From the NCBI RefSeq assembly GCF_002224675.1, contig NZ_NMPZ01000003.1, forward strand, positions 121,755 to 185,754: 64,000 nucleotides of DNA. The letters are read 5' to 3'. The translations under genes were made by a program, and so were the position numbers. Shown here piece after piece: positions 7,896 to 15,619 of the stretch (positions are counted from its first letter, which is position 1; the number at the start of each line of letters is the position of its first letter). The notes under the pieces are model-generated. The model was given only the letters and a program-made list of their open reading frames with translations. It made no database searches and was not told the DNA's origin. The DNA comes from Segatella copri. Lineage in GTDB: Bacteria > Bacteroidota > Bacteroidia > Bacteroidales > Bacteroidaceae.

Positions 7896-9430
7896 TTTCT
7901 TAATCGTGCTACTGGAATATTGAATTGTTCGCGATACTTCGCTACGGTGCGTCGGGCGATAGGGAATCCTTTTTCCTTCAACGCCTTTGACAATGCTTCA
8001 TCGCTCAATGGTTTCTTCTTATCTTCGTGCGCTATGATTTCCTGAAGGGCAATCTTGATCTTGCGGGTTGACAATTCCTCGCCATCCTCGGTGGTATAGC
8101 CATCGGTGAAGAAGAACTTGAGGGGGAAGATGCCCCATTTGGTCTGTGCATACTTCACGTTGCTCACTCGCGATATAGTGCTGATATCCAATCCCGTTCT
8201 TTCGGCTACATCCTTGAGAATCATCGGTTTCAGGTCGGCTTCGTCTCCATCCAGGAAGAACTGTCGCTGGATGTCGATAATCGCTTTCATGGTTACGATG
8301 AGGGTATGCTGCCGCTGCTTGATTGCCTCGATGAATCCCTGTGCCTTGTCCACCTTTCCCTTGGCATAGAACAGGGCTTCTTTCTCGGCTCTGCTCATCT
8401 TGTCCTTGTGATTGCGGTATTGCTCTATCATGTCGGTGAAGGATGGAGATATGGTGAGCTCCGGAATGTGACCGCGGTTCAGGCTGAAGGTGATGGAGCC
8501 GTCGTCGTTGGTATCTACGATGAAGTCGGGGGTAATCTGCTGGATGTTTCTGCCTTCGGTTTCTCCCATCGAAGCACCCGGTTTCGGGTTCAGTTTCCTG
8601 ATTTCCCGCTGCAGGGTATCAAGCTGGGTATCATTGAGTTCCAATCCTGCCTTGATCTTGTCCCAGTGCTTCTTGGTAAACTCATCGAAGTAGTCTGTGA
8701 ATACCTCTTCCATAGTCTTGCGGAGTACGCCTTTCGGCATTCGCTTTACCTGAAGCAGGAGGCATTCCTGGAGGCTTCTTCCGCCTACGCCCGCAGGGTC
8801 GAAGCTCTGCAGGACATGGAGCACGTGCTCTATCTCCTTCTCGGTTACATCGATGTTGTGATAGATCATCAGCTCATCGCTGATGCTGTCGAGATCCTTG
8901 CGAAGCAGGCCGTCGTCGTCGAGCGATCCGATGAGATATTCCATCGCTTCCTTTTCCTTGTTGGTGAGGTTCTGCATATCCATCTGCTCCTTCAGCTTGT
9001 CGTAGAAGGATGTGGTGTCTCCATATACCATTTCTTCGTATTCGGCTGTGTCCTGGTTTCCGTATTTGTCGGAGCTGTAATCGGGCATCTGGTCATCCTG
9101 TCCGATGCTTTCCAGTGCCTGGTCGAGCTCGTCTTTTCTCTCTTCCTTCTCCGACTGTGCCTCGTAGGCATCATCAGAATCAGTATCACTGTCGCTATTA
9201 CTGCTATCTGCACCATGTTCCAGCGGAGAATCTCCATCGTAGCTTTCGCTGAGCATATCGTCTGGATTCTCACTCTCCAGTGCAGGATTATCGTCCAGTT
9301 CGGCATTGATGCTCTCCTCGAGTTCGGTGAGGGGCATCTCCAGGAGCTTCACCTGCAGCATCTGCTGGGCGGAGAGTTTTTGTAGCTGTTGCAGCTTCTG
9401 TGCCTGTGTCTGAATGAGTTTCTGAGCCAT
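7892..9430 (-). CDS. rpoN: RNA polymerase sigma-54 factor
   Basis: The 512-residue protein has all RpoN regions: region I at the N-terminus, Gln- and Leu-rich and needed for activator response ('QTQAQKLQQLQKLSAQQMLQVKLLEMPL'-like), an acidic region II (about 45-110), the core-binding domain and the C-terminal DNA-binding domain with the RpoN box 'ARRTVAKYRE' near the end. It directs transcription from -24/-12 promoters with enhancer-binding ATPases; none is encoded nearby. It is transcribed after the conserved hypothetical gene at 9526-10170 and overlaps the PAP2-like gene. Confidence 0.95.
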   Translation of the reverse strand: MAQKLIQTQAQKLQQLQKLSAQQMLQVKLLEMPLTELEESINAELDDNPALESENPDDMLSESYDGDSPLEHGADSSNSDSDTDSDDAYEAQSEKEERKDELDQALESIGQDDQMPDYSSDKYGNQDTAEYEEMVYGDTTSFYDKLKEQMDMQNLTNKEKEAMEYLIGSLDDDGLLRKDLDSISDELMIYHNIDVTEKEIEHVLHVLQSFDPAGVGGRSLQECLLLQVKRMPKGVLRKTMEEVFTDYFDEFTKKHWDKIKAGLELNDTQLDTLQREIRKLNPKPGASMGETEGRNIQQITPDFIVDTNDDGSITFSLNRGHIPELTISPSFTDMIEQYRNHKDKMSRAEKEALFYAKGKVDKAQGFIEAIKQRQHTLIVTMKAIIDIQRQFFLDGDEADLKPMILKDVAERTGLDISTISRVSNVKYAQTKWGIFPLKFFFTDGYTTEDGEELSTRKIKIALQEIIAHEDKKKPLSDEALSKALKEKGFPIARRTVAKYREQFNIPVARLRK

Positions 9431-9525
9431 ATCTTTATTCTTGAGTTGAGCTTTTGCTGTTTATATTTCTTTTTTTCTGTTCTGCCAGCAGTGTTTTTTC
9501 TGCTTGCAGTATTCTTTTTTCCGTT

Positions 9526-10170
9526 CTACTTGTAGTATTCCTGCAGGTTGATGGCAAGCTGGTTCAGCTTGTCTGGGTTTCCGTTACCATATCTGTGCCA
9601 GATATCCTTGCATGCGCTAATCAGCTTGCTGTCAGGTGCTTGCTGGCGGTTGAGATAAGGGTCGCAGTATTGGTAAACGCCCATCACTTCTGCAATCAGC
9701 TTGGGTGATACCTTGATGAGTTTTCCCAGGTTGATGATTTCCGGCGTTTCAGCCACCATGGTGATGGGAGTGAGCTGGAAGTAGAGGTCGAGGATGATGA
9801 TGAGCTTCACGGGGTTGAGCGATGGCTCTTCAGCGAGAGGTTCCCAATCTTTCTCGAACGACTCCTTTACTTCTACTCCTGCAAAAAAATCCTTGGCATT
9901 TCCGCATCCGTTCATAGATCGGAGAATCTTGATGTCGTGGGATAGGAGACGTGGATTATCGGCATATTTATCCCATAGCCGCTTGATGCGAGGCGTGATG
10001 CGCTGCAGCTTGAACATCTGTGCGTGCAGATATTCCGGCTGGATGTGCAGTTCCAAGCTCAAATCGACTATACCTTTTGAGTATAAGGGCTTTACTCCCA
10101 TCGGCTTCTTCTGGTAGAGCTGGAGTAGCAGGAGCCAATAATCGTCGTTCCAAAGAGGATGTTTTGCCAT
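9526..10170 (-). CDS. Conserved hypothetical protein upstream of rpoN
   Basis: A 214-residue soluble, mostly helical protein without signal peptide or membrane segment. I recognise no named domain. Features include a Trp/Leu-rich N-terminus ('HPLWNDDYWLLLLQLY'), a basic middle ('QRITPRIKRLWDKY') and a helical C-terminus. The position directly before rpoN and a strong Bacteroidetes promoter upstream (10197-10228) suggest it heads the rpoN operon. A link to sigma-54 control is possible but not shown. Confidence 0.75.
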   Translation of the reverse strand: MAKHPLWNDDYWLLLLQLYQKKPMGVKPLYSKGIVDLSLELHIQPEYLHAQMFKLQRITPRIKRLWDKYADNPRLLSHDIKILRSMNGCGNAKDFFAGVEVKESFEKDWEPLAEEPSLNPVKLIIILDLYFQLTPITMVAETPEIINLGKLIKVSPKLIAEVMGVYQYCDPYLNRQQAPDSKLISACKDIWHRYGNGNPDKLNQLAINLQEYYK

Positions 10171-10196
10171 ATTACCTTGTTATTTATTATCTTTTG

Positions 10197-10228
10197 CAAA
10201 AGTACAACTTTTCGGTGGTAATACAAAA
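10197..10228 (-). promoter_or_regulatory. Bacteroidetes-type promoter for the rpoN operon
   Basis: On the minus strand: TTTTG, 19-bp spacer, TACTTTTG. This matches TTTG-N17-23-TAnnTTTG exactly; the -7 element ends 27 bp before the start codon at 10170. Confidence 0.8.
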
Positions 10229-10343
10229 TTATTTAGTGTATATTATCATAAAAATGAGGGGATTATGCCTAAAATACCTCAAGAATGCCCATAGGAAGGG
10301 GGCGGATTGCATATAAGAACTTGGCGTGTTGCATAAAAAAGTA

Positions 10344-10376
10344 GTGCGCAACTTCGATTCTCTCGAAATTGCGCAC
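10344..10376 (-). terminator. Strong hairpin terminator of the orphan transcript
   Basis: GTGCGCAACTTCGA (10344-10357) pairs with 10363-10376 at 13 of 14 positions with a 5-nt loop; in minus-strand reading it is followed by TACTTTTTTA. Confidence 0.75.
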
Positions 10377-10557
10377 CTTTAATTCTATATTCCCAAATTT
10401 TTCATAACTCAAAGGAGATTATCGCTTTCACAAGCTTTTCTCCATTGCGGCGCCCGAAGCAGTCATTTACTGCTCACAGGCATCATCTTGTTATCCGATA
10501 CATGTCTTTTTTTACCTTAAGTTACGCTTAACCTATCGACATTATCCTGTTCTCACT

Positions 10558-10748
10558 GAATAAACAATCTTTTTTTCTTACCTTAAAACTAATAACCTAA
10601 AACTAAACAACTAACAATCTTAAACCTAAAAACCTAATAACCTAAACAAAATTTCTTTTCGTCGTCCTTGAATAAACAATCTTTTTTATTACCTTATAAC
10701 TAATAACCTATAAACAACTAACAATCTTAACCTAAAAACCTAATAACC
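10558..10748. repeat. Two tandem copies of an AT-rich repeat (about 80 nt, period about 112)
   Basis: Copy one spans 10558-10643 and copy two 10670-10748. Both run from GAATAAACAATCTTTTTT through ACTAATAACCTA and CTAACAATCTTAA to CCTAAAAACCTAATAACC with small indels. A third, degenerate part of the unit (TTTTTTTACCTTAAG) lies at 10507-10521. The repeats are not coding on either strand. Confidence 0.85.
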
Positions 10749-10767
10749 TTTTGTCTTATTGACGATG

Positions 10768-10799
10768 CAAAGGTACGACGATTTTGCCATTCCACCAAA
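10768..10799 (-). promoter_or_regulatory. Promoter driving the orphan transcript
   Basis: Minus strand: TTTTG, 20-bp spacer, TACCTTTG, which is a full match to the Bacteroidetes consensus. The direction is into the tandem repeats, away from the cysteine-peptidase-like gene, whose stop is at 10907. Confidence 0.75.
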
Positions 10800-10906
10800 A
10801 CTTTTATGGAGAAAATGCGAAAAAAGCCCGAATTTTTGATGTATGTCAACTATGTGTGTGCGCACACAAGTGTTATGAAGCAGATATTTGACCTACATCA
10901 ACCATT

Positions 10907-11983
10907 TTACTTCCTATCGAAGAGAAAGGCTTCTTCGCTCATGAAGACAGCTATGGTCTTGAGGCGGAGATAGTCTTCAGAGAGATAGATGAGTCCCTGG
11001 TTGCCCCACTTCTTTCCAGCAGAGTTGCGGCAAACGTAGTATCGCTGCTCGTCTTTTAGGAAAGTGCCGATGATTTCCATCACGTGGTCATCGGTGGTGC
11101 GCAGCTGCTCAAACTCCTCCTGGCGGGAAGTAGGGGTTACGGGGCGTTCGTTTTTAGAGATATCCACATAGTTGTCCTTGGCGTGGATAAAACCTTCTTC
11201 TGAAATATCGCCCTCCCAGCATACCGGGTGGCCGTTCTCTATCGCCTTCTGGATATGGAGCATCATCTCATCCAGCGGCAGATTGAGGTAGGAGTCGTGC
11301 TGACGGTTGTCGGGAATCTCCAGGGCGAAGTACTCGCGGTAAGGGTGATGGGTGAAGCTGGTGAGCGATACATACTCTTCCGGGTAGCATACGCTGTGGG
11401 CGAACTCCAGCGGGGTATATTCGGCACCGAGCATGTGAACCTGCTTGGCAGGCATGTAGCCTATCTCCTGATCAAAGAGATTGTCGAGATCATCCTTCAG
11501 CTTTCCGAACCCCGACTTCTGTGAGATGGCTGCATCGCAGAGCTGCTCCACCTTCCGGCAGAGCGTCTTGTAGTTGATATCCTTCGGATCTTCGTAGCTG
11601 TCGTAGGGTTGTGCACCATACTTATCTATATAATGTATGAGCATGGAAGCCATGCCTCGCATGCTGATGGGCTTGCTGCCTTGCGAGAGATAATACTCGA
11701 TGGCTTTCTCCTGCAGCATCATTCGGGCGATGTAAGCCACGGAGAGGTTCACGGAGTCACCCTTCATGATATGTTCGCTCTCTATGGTAGCGAGCATGGC
11801 GTATGCCCAGCTGAGTTCGCTCTCGCCCTGATCCTTGACGGGAGTAGTGCTGATGAGCCTTACATGGGCGGGCAGATTGTTCTTGCCCCCATCCTGAGAG
11901 GAAGGAGAGGAGGATTTGCTCTGATATCCGCAGCTTACCAGAAGAAGTGCGGCGAGAAGGTGGAGAATGATGCTTCTATTCAT
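10907..11983 (-). CDS. C1-family cysteine-peptidase-like lipoprotein with Ser at the nucleophile position
   Basis: The 358-residue protein starts with a lipoprotein signal peptide (lipobox LVSC, Cys18), so it should sit in a periplasm-facing or surface membrane. The rest resembles the papain/bleomycin-hydrolase fold: 'TPVKDQGESELSWAYAMLATIESE' near 47-70, 'TTDDHVMEIIG' with the expected His300, and 'CRNSAGKKWGNQG' with Asn320. The catalytic Cys is replaced by Ser58 (codon AGC at 11810-11812). The product is therefore probably inactive as a thiol protease, or works differently. It is monocistronic, and its function is unknown. Confidence 0.75.
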   Translation of the reverse strand: MNRSIILHLLAALLLVSCGYQSKSSSPSSQDGGKNNLPAHVRLISTTPVKDQGESELSWAYAMLATIESEHIMKGDSVNLSVAYIARMMLQEKAIEYYLSQGSKPISMRGMASMLIHYIDKYGAQPYDSYEDPKDINYKTLCRKVEQLCDAAISQKSGFGKLKDDLDNLFDQEIGYMPAKQVHMLGAEYTPLEFAHSVCYPEEYVSLTSFTHHPYREYFALEIPDNRQHDSYLNLPLDEMMLHIQKAIENGHPVCWEGDISEEGFIHAKDNYVDISKNERPVTPTSRQEEFEQLRTTDDHVMEIIGTFLKDEQRYYVCRNSAGKKWGNQGLIYLSEDYLRLKTIAVFMSEEAFLFDRK

Positions 11984-12072
11984 ATTGTAGTTGTTGTTTA
12001 TACCTTATTATATATATAAGCAGGATACCATGTATGCGATAAGGCTACCATATCGCTGGCTTTAAACAATAA

Positions 12073-12108
12073 AAGTTCCGCCCCACACATCTGGATGGAA
12101 CGAAACTT
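12073..12108 (-). terminator. Putative terminator after lgt
   Basis: AAGTTCCG (12073-12080) and CGAAACTT (12101-12108) pair with one mismatch around GC-rich sequence; in minus-strand reading the stem ends AACTTTTATTG. It is 12 bp past the lgt stop. Confidence 0.5.
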
Positions 12109-12120
12109 CTATCATCGTAT

Positions 12121-12981
12121 TTATGCTTTGTTTTCCTTTTTCGCAGCTCGCTTAGAGCTGGAGGCGATGCTCCATACTCCCGCTATGATGAGCGGAAGAC
12201 TCAATATCTGCCCCATATCCATAGGCAAGCCTGCCTCGAAAGCCACCTGAATCTCCTTGGTGTATTCCACGAAGAAACGGAAGGTGAAGATGAGGGTAAG
12301 GCAAAGACCGAAATAAAGTCCGCTTCCCACACTTTTAGGCCCCTTCTTCTTATAGATGAAGAGGATGAGGAGGAAGATGACGAGATAGGCTATCGCCTCG
12401 TAGAGCTGGCCGGGATGACGCGGATACTGATCTTCCTTGACGAAGATGAATGCCCAAGGCACATCGGTTACCTTGCCGATGATCTCGGAGTTCATCAGGT
12501 TGCCCAGGCGGATGAAGCAGGCGGTGATGCCTGATATGATACCCATGTTGTCGAGTAATGTCCAGCCGCCCACTTTCGTCTTGCGGCAGTAGAGCCAGAT
12601 GGCGATGAACAGTCCCAGTACGCCTCCGTGGCTAGCCAGACCTTCATATCCCGTGAATTTCCAGCTGCCGTCTGCCATGTGATGCATCGGGATGAACATC
12701 TCGACTACGTGATCCCACTGGGTGAGGAAGTATTCCGGCTGGTAGAAGATGCAGTGTCCCAGTCGGGCACCCGCCAGGATGCCGACGAAGAGGTAGATGA
12801 AGAGCGGTTCAAACTTATCCTCGCCTAGCTTCTGCTCTTTGTAGAGGCGGTGCATCATCAGATAACCCAGCAGCAAGCCTACCATCCAGCAGGTGGCGTA
12901 GTATCTGATGGAGATAGGACCCAGGTGAGCCAAGATGGGGTCCGGATCCCATACGATATAGTTAAGCAGATTTGCCATCAT
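12121..12981 (-). CDS. lgt: Phosphatidylglycerol--prolipoprotein diacylglyceryl transferase
   Basis: An integral inner-membrane enzyme that adds diacylglycerol to the lipobox Cys of prolipoproteins, the first step of lipoprotein maturation. The 286 residues have about seven transmembrane segments. Signatures are 'GARLGHCIFY', the Lgt motif 'IRLGNLMNSEIIG' with the conserved Arg, Asn and Glu, 'YPRHPGQLYEA' and 'RFFVEYTKE'. The start is the first or second of two adjacent ATGs (12981 or 12978). It lies 5 bp after the ychF stop, so both genes form an operon. Several lipoproteins in this window are potential substrates. Confidence 0.95.
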   Translation of the reverse strand: MMANLLNYIVWDPDPILAHLGPISIRYYATCWMVGLLLGYLMMHRLYKEQKLGEDKFEPLFIYLFVGILAGARLGHCIFYQPEYFLTQWDHVVEMFIPMHHMADGSWKFTGYEGLASHGGVLGLFIAIWLYCRKTKVGGWTLLDNMGIISGITACFIRLGNLMNSEIIGKVTDVPWAFIFVKEDQYPRHPGQLYEAIAYLVIFLLILFIYKKKGPKSVGSGLYFGLCLTLIFTFRFFVEYTKEIQVAFEAGLPMDMGQILSLPLIIAGVWSIASSSKRAAKKENKA

Positions 12982-12986
12982 AATCG

Positions 12987-14090
12987 TTATACGTTGAAGC
13001 GGAAGTGCATGATGTCGCCATCCTGTACGATGTACTCCTTGCCCTCGATGCCGAGCTTACCAGCCTCGCGCACAGCAGCTTCAGAGCCATACTTGATATA
13101 GTCATCATACTTGATAACCTCTGCACGGATGAATCCCTTCTCAAAGTCGGTGTGGATCACTCCGGCACACTGAGGAGCCTTCCAGCCCTTGTGATAGGTC
13201 CATGCCTTGACCTCCATCTCACCGGCGGTGATGAATGTTTCAAGGTTCAGCAGGGCGTATGCCTTCTTGATGAGTCGGTTTACGCCGCTCTCTTCCAGGC
13301 CGAGCTCTTCGAGGAACATCAGTTTGTCCTCGTAGGTTTCCAGAGAAGCGATGTCTTCCTCTGTCTTGGCAGCGATGACCATGCACTCGGCACCTTCTTC
13401 CTTGGCAATTTCCTCTACCTTCTTGCTATACTCGTTGCCGGTCTTGGCAGAAGCTTCATCTACATTGGCTACGTAGAGCACTGGCTTGGTAGTGAGGAGG
13501 AAGAGGTCGTGAGCCACCTTCTGCTCTTCCTTGGTTTCGAAAGTAACGCCACGGGCGTTCTTTCCCTGCTCCAGAACAGCCTTGTAAGCCTCGAGTACGG
13601 TAACCATCAGTTTGGCATCCTTGTTACCGGCAGCTGCAGTCTTCTGCTGCTTGGCGAGCTGAGATTCGATAGTTTCCAGGTCCTTCAGCTGCAACTCTGT
13701 ATCGATAACGCTCTTATCCTCCAATGGGTCAACCTTGGCGCCACCCTCACGAACGATGTTATCATCATCGAAGCAGCGGATTACGTGGATGATAGCATCG
13801 CACTCACGAATATTTCCCAAGAATTTATTACCAAGACCTTCGCCCTTGCTGGCACCCTTTACGAGACCTGCGATATCTACGATTTCGCAAGTAGCTGGGA
13901 CGATGCGTCCTGGGTGAACAATCTCTGCCAACTTGTTGAGTCGCTCATCTGGTACGGTGATGACGCCCAAGTTTGGTTCGATAGTACAGAAAGGGAAGTT
14001 AGCTGCCTGTGCCTTTGCACTAGACAGACAGTTGAACAGTGTAGACTTACCCACGTTTGGGAGGCCTACAATACCACATTTTAATGCCAT
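12987..14090 (-). CDS. ychF: Redox-regulated ATPase/GTPase YchF (OLA1 family)
   Basis: A 367-residue OBG-family P-loop protein: G1 'GLPNVGKST', G3 'DIAGLVKGASKGEG', the YchF-type G4 region 'VANVDE', a coiled-coil insertion (about 130-200) and a C-terminal TGS domain ('VIHTDFEKGFIRAEVI'). YchF prefers ATP and interacts with ribosomes and the proteasome-like or stress machinery; its precise role is unsettled. The promoter at 14121-14152 lies directly upstream, and lgt follows by 5 bp. Confidence 0.95.
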   Translation of the reverse strand: MALKCGIVGLPNVGKSTLFNCLSSAKAQAANFPFCTIEPNLGVITVPDERLNKLAEIVHPGRIVPATCEIVDIAGLVKGASKGEGLGNKFLGNIRECDAIIHVIRCFDDDNIVREGGAKVDPLEDKSVIDTELQLKDLETIESQLAKQQKTAAAGNKDAKLMVTVLEAYKAVLEQGKNARGVTFETKEEQKVAHDLFLLTTKPVLYVANVDEASAKTGNEYSKKVEEIAKEEGAECMVIAAKTEEDIASLETYEDKLMFLEELGLEESGVNRLIKKAYALLNLETFITAGEMEVKAWTYHKGWKAPQCAGVIHTDFEKGFIRAEVIKYDDYIKYGSEAAVREAGKLGIEGKEYIVQDGDIMHFRFNV

Positions 14091-14120
14091 TTTATCTTTA
14101 AACGTTTAAATTTCTGGGTG

Positions 14121-14152
14121 CAAAGTTACACATTATAAATGAAAGATACAAA
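14121..14152 (-). promoter_or_regulatory. Promoter of ychF-lgt
   Basis: Minus strand: TTTG, 20-bp spacer, TAACTTTG; 30 bp before the ychF ATG. Confidence 0.75.
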
Positions 14153-14208
14153 GAAATCGTGGAAAATTAACTAAAAATCATAGATGAGGGAAATAGATGT
14201 AGGAAAAA

Positions 14209-14229
14209 CAAGTGAAACGCTGAAACGCT
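14209..14229. repeat. Dispersed repeat copy (inverted partner at 20782-20802)
   Basis: The tract contains AAGTGAAACGCTGAAACGCT and is the exact reverse complement of 20782-20802 over 21 bp. Both copies are intergenic. Confidence 0.8.
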
Positions 14230-14235
14230 TGCGGA

Positions 14236-14390
14236 TGCAGGAAGATATAGGAGAAGACGTTGAGGCATATAGGGAAAGTCATCTAAGGATATAGGAGAAG
14301 TACCTGGAAGGAATAACAGAAGTCTTTGAGACATATAATGGAAGTTGCTGGAAGATATAGGAGTAATTACCGGAAGAGTTAGTTCCTACG
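14236..14390. repeat. Degenerate tandem units around GATATAGGAGAAG
   Basis: Units of roughly 22-24 nt are visible: GGAAGATATAGGAGAAG, GGCATATAGGGAAAG, GGATATAGGAGAAG, ACATATAATGGAAG, GGAAGATATAGGAG. The stretch lies in the 14091-14539 gene-free region and shows no coding frame. Confidence 0.55.
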
Positions 14391-14393
14391 ACC

Positions 14394-14481
14394 GCACAAC
14401 AGATGTTGTGCACTTGCACATCAGGTGATGTGCGCTTGCATAACAGCCGTTGTGCATGTGTTTTTCAGCTGTTGTACGATA
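14394..14481. repeat. Four tandem 22-nt units, the first three palindromic
   Basis: Units start at 14394, 14416, 14438 and 14460. The first three are hairpins: GCACAAC-AGAT-GTTGTGC, GCACATCA-GG-TGATGTGC and TGCATAAC-AGCC-GTTGTGCA (one mismatch). Each is followed by ACTT/GCTT/TGT-like spacers. The fourth keeps only CAGCTGTTGTACG. There are no spacers of CRISPR type and no cas genes. Confidence 0.75.
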
Positions 14482-14484
14482 AAA

Positions 14485-14520
14485 AGAGATCATCTTCCCA
14501 ATGTCGGGAAAATGATCTCT
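14485..14520 (-). terminator. Terminator of the desulfoferrodoxin transcript
   Basis: AGAGATCAT (14485-14493) pairs with ATGATCTCT (14512-14520), with an inner TCCC/GGGA extension; minus-strand reading continues with TTTTTA. It lies 20 bp past the stop. Confidence 0.8.
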
Positions 14521-14539
14521 TATTTCTTTTCTCTGTACT

Positions 14540-14917
14540 TTATCCTTTCCACAATCCGTGGAGATTGCAGTATTCGCGAGCTGTAACATCCTTGGCTTCA
14601 GCGCTTGTCATGAAGATGGCTTCCGGCTTTTCGCCCGGCTTCAACTCATGGCGGAGCACATCGGTAGGGGTGAGCAGCTCTATCCACTGGATGTAATGCT
14701 CTGGGAGCATCGGATGCTCCACGCTTCCTACAGTTACGCGATAACCGCCCTCGATAGGTTCTATCACAGGCACGTGCTTCTCCTTGGCGCCATCGCTGGT
14801 GTTTTCCTTCATCAACTTCATCGGCTCACCACAGCAGCTGAGCACGGCTCCTGGGTTTACTACTTCTACCACGTTGCCGCAAATCTGGCAGCGATAGATT
14901 TCTCTAATCTTTGTCAT
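14540..14917 (-). CDS. dfx: Desulfoferrodoxin (superoxide reductase)
   Basis: Reduces superoxide to peroxide without releasing oxygen, a protection common in anaerobes. The 125 residues hold an N-terminal desulforedoxin domain with the Fe(Cys)4 ligands ('[10 protein letters not shown]', 'SCCGEPM') and the catalytic neelaredoxin domain with its His and Cys ligands ('EKHVPVIE', '[12 protein letters not shown]', '[10 protein letters not shown]'). The start at 14917 is preceded by GGAGGAACC, an unusually clear ribosome binding site. It follows rubredoxin by 105 bp and shares its promoter; rubredoxin is the likely electron donor. Confidence 0.95.
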   Translation of the reverse strand: MTKIREIYRCQICGNVVEVVNPGAVLSCCGEPMKLMKENTSDGAKEKHVPVIEPIEGGYRVTVGSVEHPMLPEHYIQWIELLTPTDVLRHELKPGEKPEAIFMTSAEAKDVTAREYCNLHGLWKG

Positions 14918-15022
14918 AATGGTTCCTCCTATTATTTTATGAATGTGTTGCCTGAATATCAGGCTTTTCATTCAGATGATTCCTTTGTGAGGATTTCCTT
15001 CGGGTGATTCCCCAAAAGAGTC

Positions 15023-15187
15023 TTACTCCTCAACAGGGCTGAAATCGTCCTTGCCTACTCCGCAGAGAGGACAAACCCAATCCTCAGGGATATCCTCGAA
15101 AGCTGTACCTGGAGCGATGCCACCCTCTGGATCTCCTACTTCTGGATCATAAATCCAACCACAAACGTCACATACATATTTCTTCAT
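15023..15187 (-). CDS. rub: Rubredoxin
   Basis: A 54-residue small iron protein with both Cys pairs that hold the single Fe ('[16 protein letters not shown]', '[13 protein letters not shown]') and the family core '[15 protein letters not shown]'. It transfers electrons, here most likely to the superoxide reductase encoded directly downstream. The small size makes it easy to miss. The start is the only ATG giving the standard N-terminus MKKYVC. Confidence 0.97.
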   Translation of the reverse strand: MKKYVCDVCGWIYDPEVGDPEGGIAPGTAFEDIPEDWVCPLCGVGKDDFSPVEE

Positions 15188-15315
15188 AATGTTTCCTTTC
15201 TTCTTTTTATATTAATAATCTTGTTCTTGTAGTCGTTATCAGACAAATACTGCTGTATATCTGGGAATATCCTATTGCTCAGATGTTTTGCTATACTTCT
15301 TTCTGACCGACAATG

Positions 15316-15347
15316 CAAAGATACAAATAGTTTTTCTAACTTCCAAA
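15316..15347 (-). promoter_or_regulatory. Promoter of rubredoxin-desulfoferrodoxin
   Basis: Minus strand: TTTG, 20-bp spacer, TATCTTTG, giving a leader of about 120 nt. The rest of the 15188-15619 gap holds only the fucosidase promoter; nothing else is seen. Confidence 0.75.
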
Positions 15348-15559
15348 TAAAATTGAATAAATTATAATTTTATTATATCTTTTAAATTCTGATAACATTG
15401 TGTTTTTCCCAAATTCCTCGTAAAACTGCTCCCTGATTTTCTCTAAGCTACCTCTAATCTTTCCCTAAAACTCCTTTCTTATCCCCATTCCTGGTCTTCC
15501 TTATCTCGCTGCAGGCATCTTTTTTATCCTATTATATAGAGTTTTTTGTGTTTTATCGC

Positions 15560-15588
15560 TTTGCTCTGAAAAAAAAGTTGTATATTTG
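15560..15588 (+). promoter_or_regulatory. Promoter of the fucosidase gene
   Basis: TTTG (15560-15563), 17-bp spacer, TATATTTG (15581-15588). It sets the true start at or after 15620. Confidence 0.75.
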
Positions 15589-15619
15589 CACCATCATAAC
15601 TAACTATAACAATTTTATT

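Larger units (their letters stand above)
10340..10760 (-). ncRNA. Candidate structured non-coding transcript
   Basis: A full promoter (10768-10799) reads into a region without an ORF longer than about 12 codons and ends at a strong terminator (10344-10376). The predicted RNA of about 400 nt begins with two copies of an AT-rich repeat. It continues with a 9-bp stem with one bulge (GATAATGTC near 10542-10550 with GACATGTATC near 10496-10505) that encloses a TTAAG/CTTAA hairpin, then a stem of about 12 bp (near 10454-10483, GCCTG-GAGCAGT with ACTGCTT-CGGGC), then the terminator. It does not show the conserved cores of tmRNA, RNase P RNA or SRP RNA that I would recognise. A 6S-like RNA or a long leader of a lost gene remain options. 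Confidence 0.5.

Noticed and set aside
13005..14084. 359-codon plus-strand frame opposite ychF
   Set aside because: Antisense shadow of a conserved gene with no family features.
14394..14481. Possible CRISPR array
   Set aside because: Units are contiguous with no unique spacers of 30 nt or more, and no cas genes are near.
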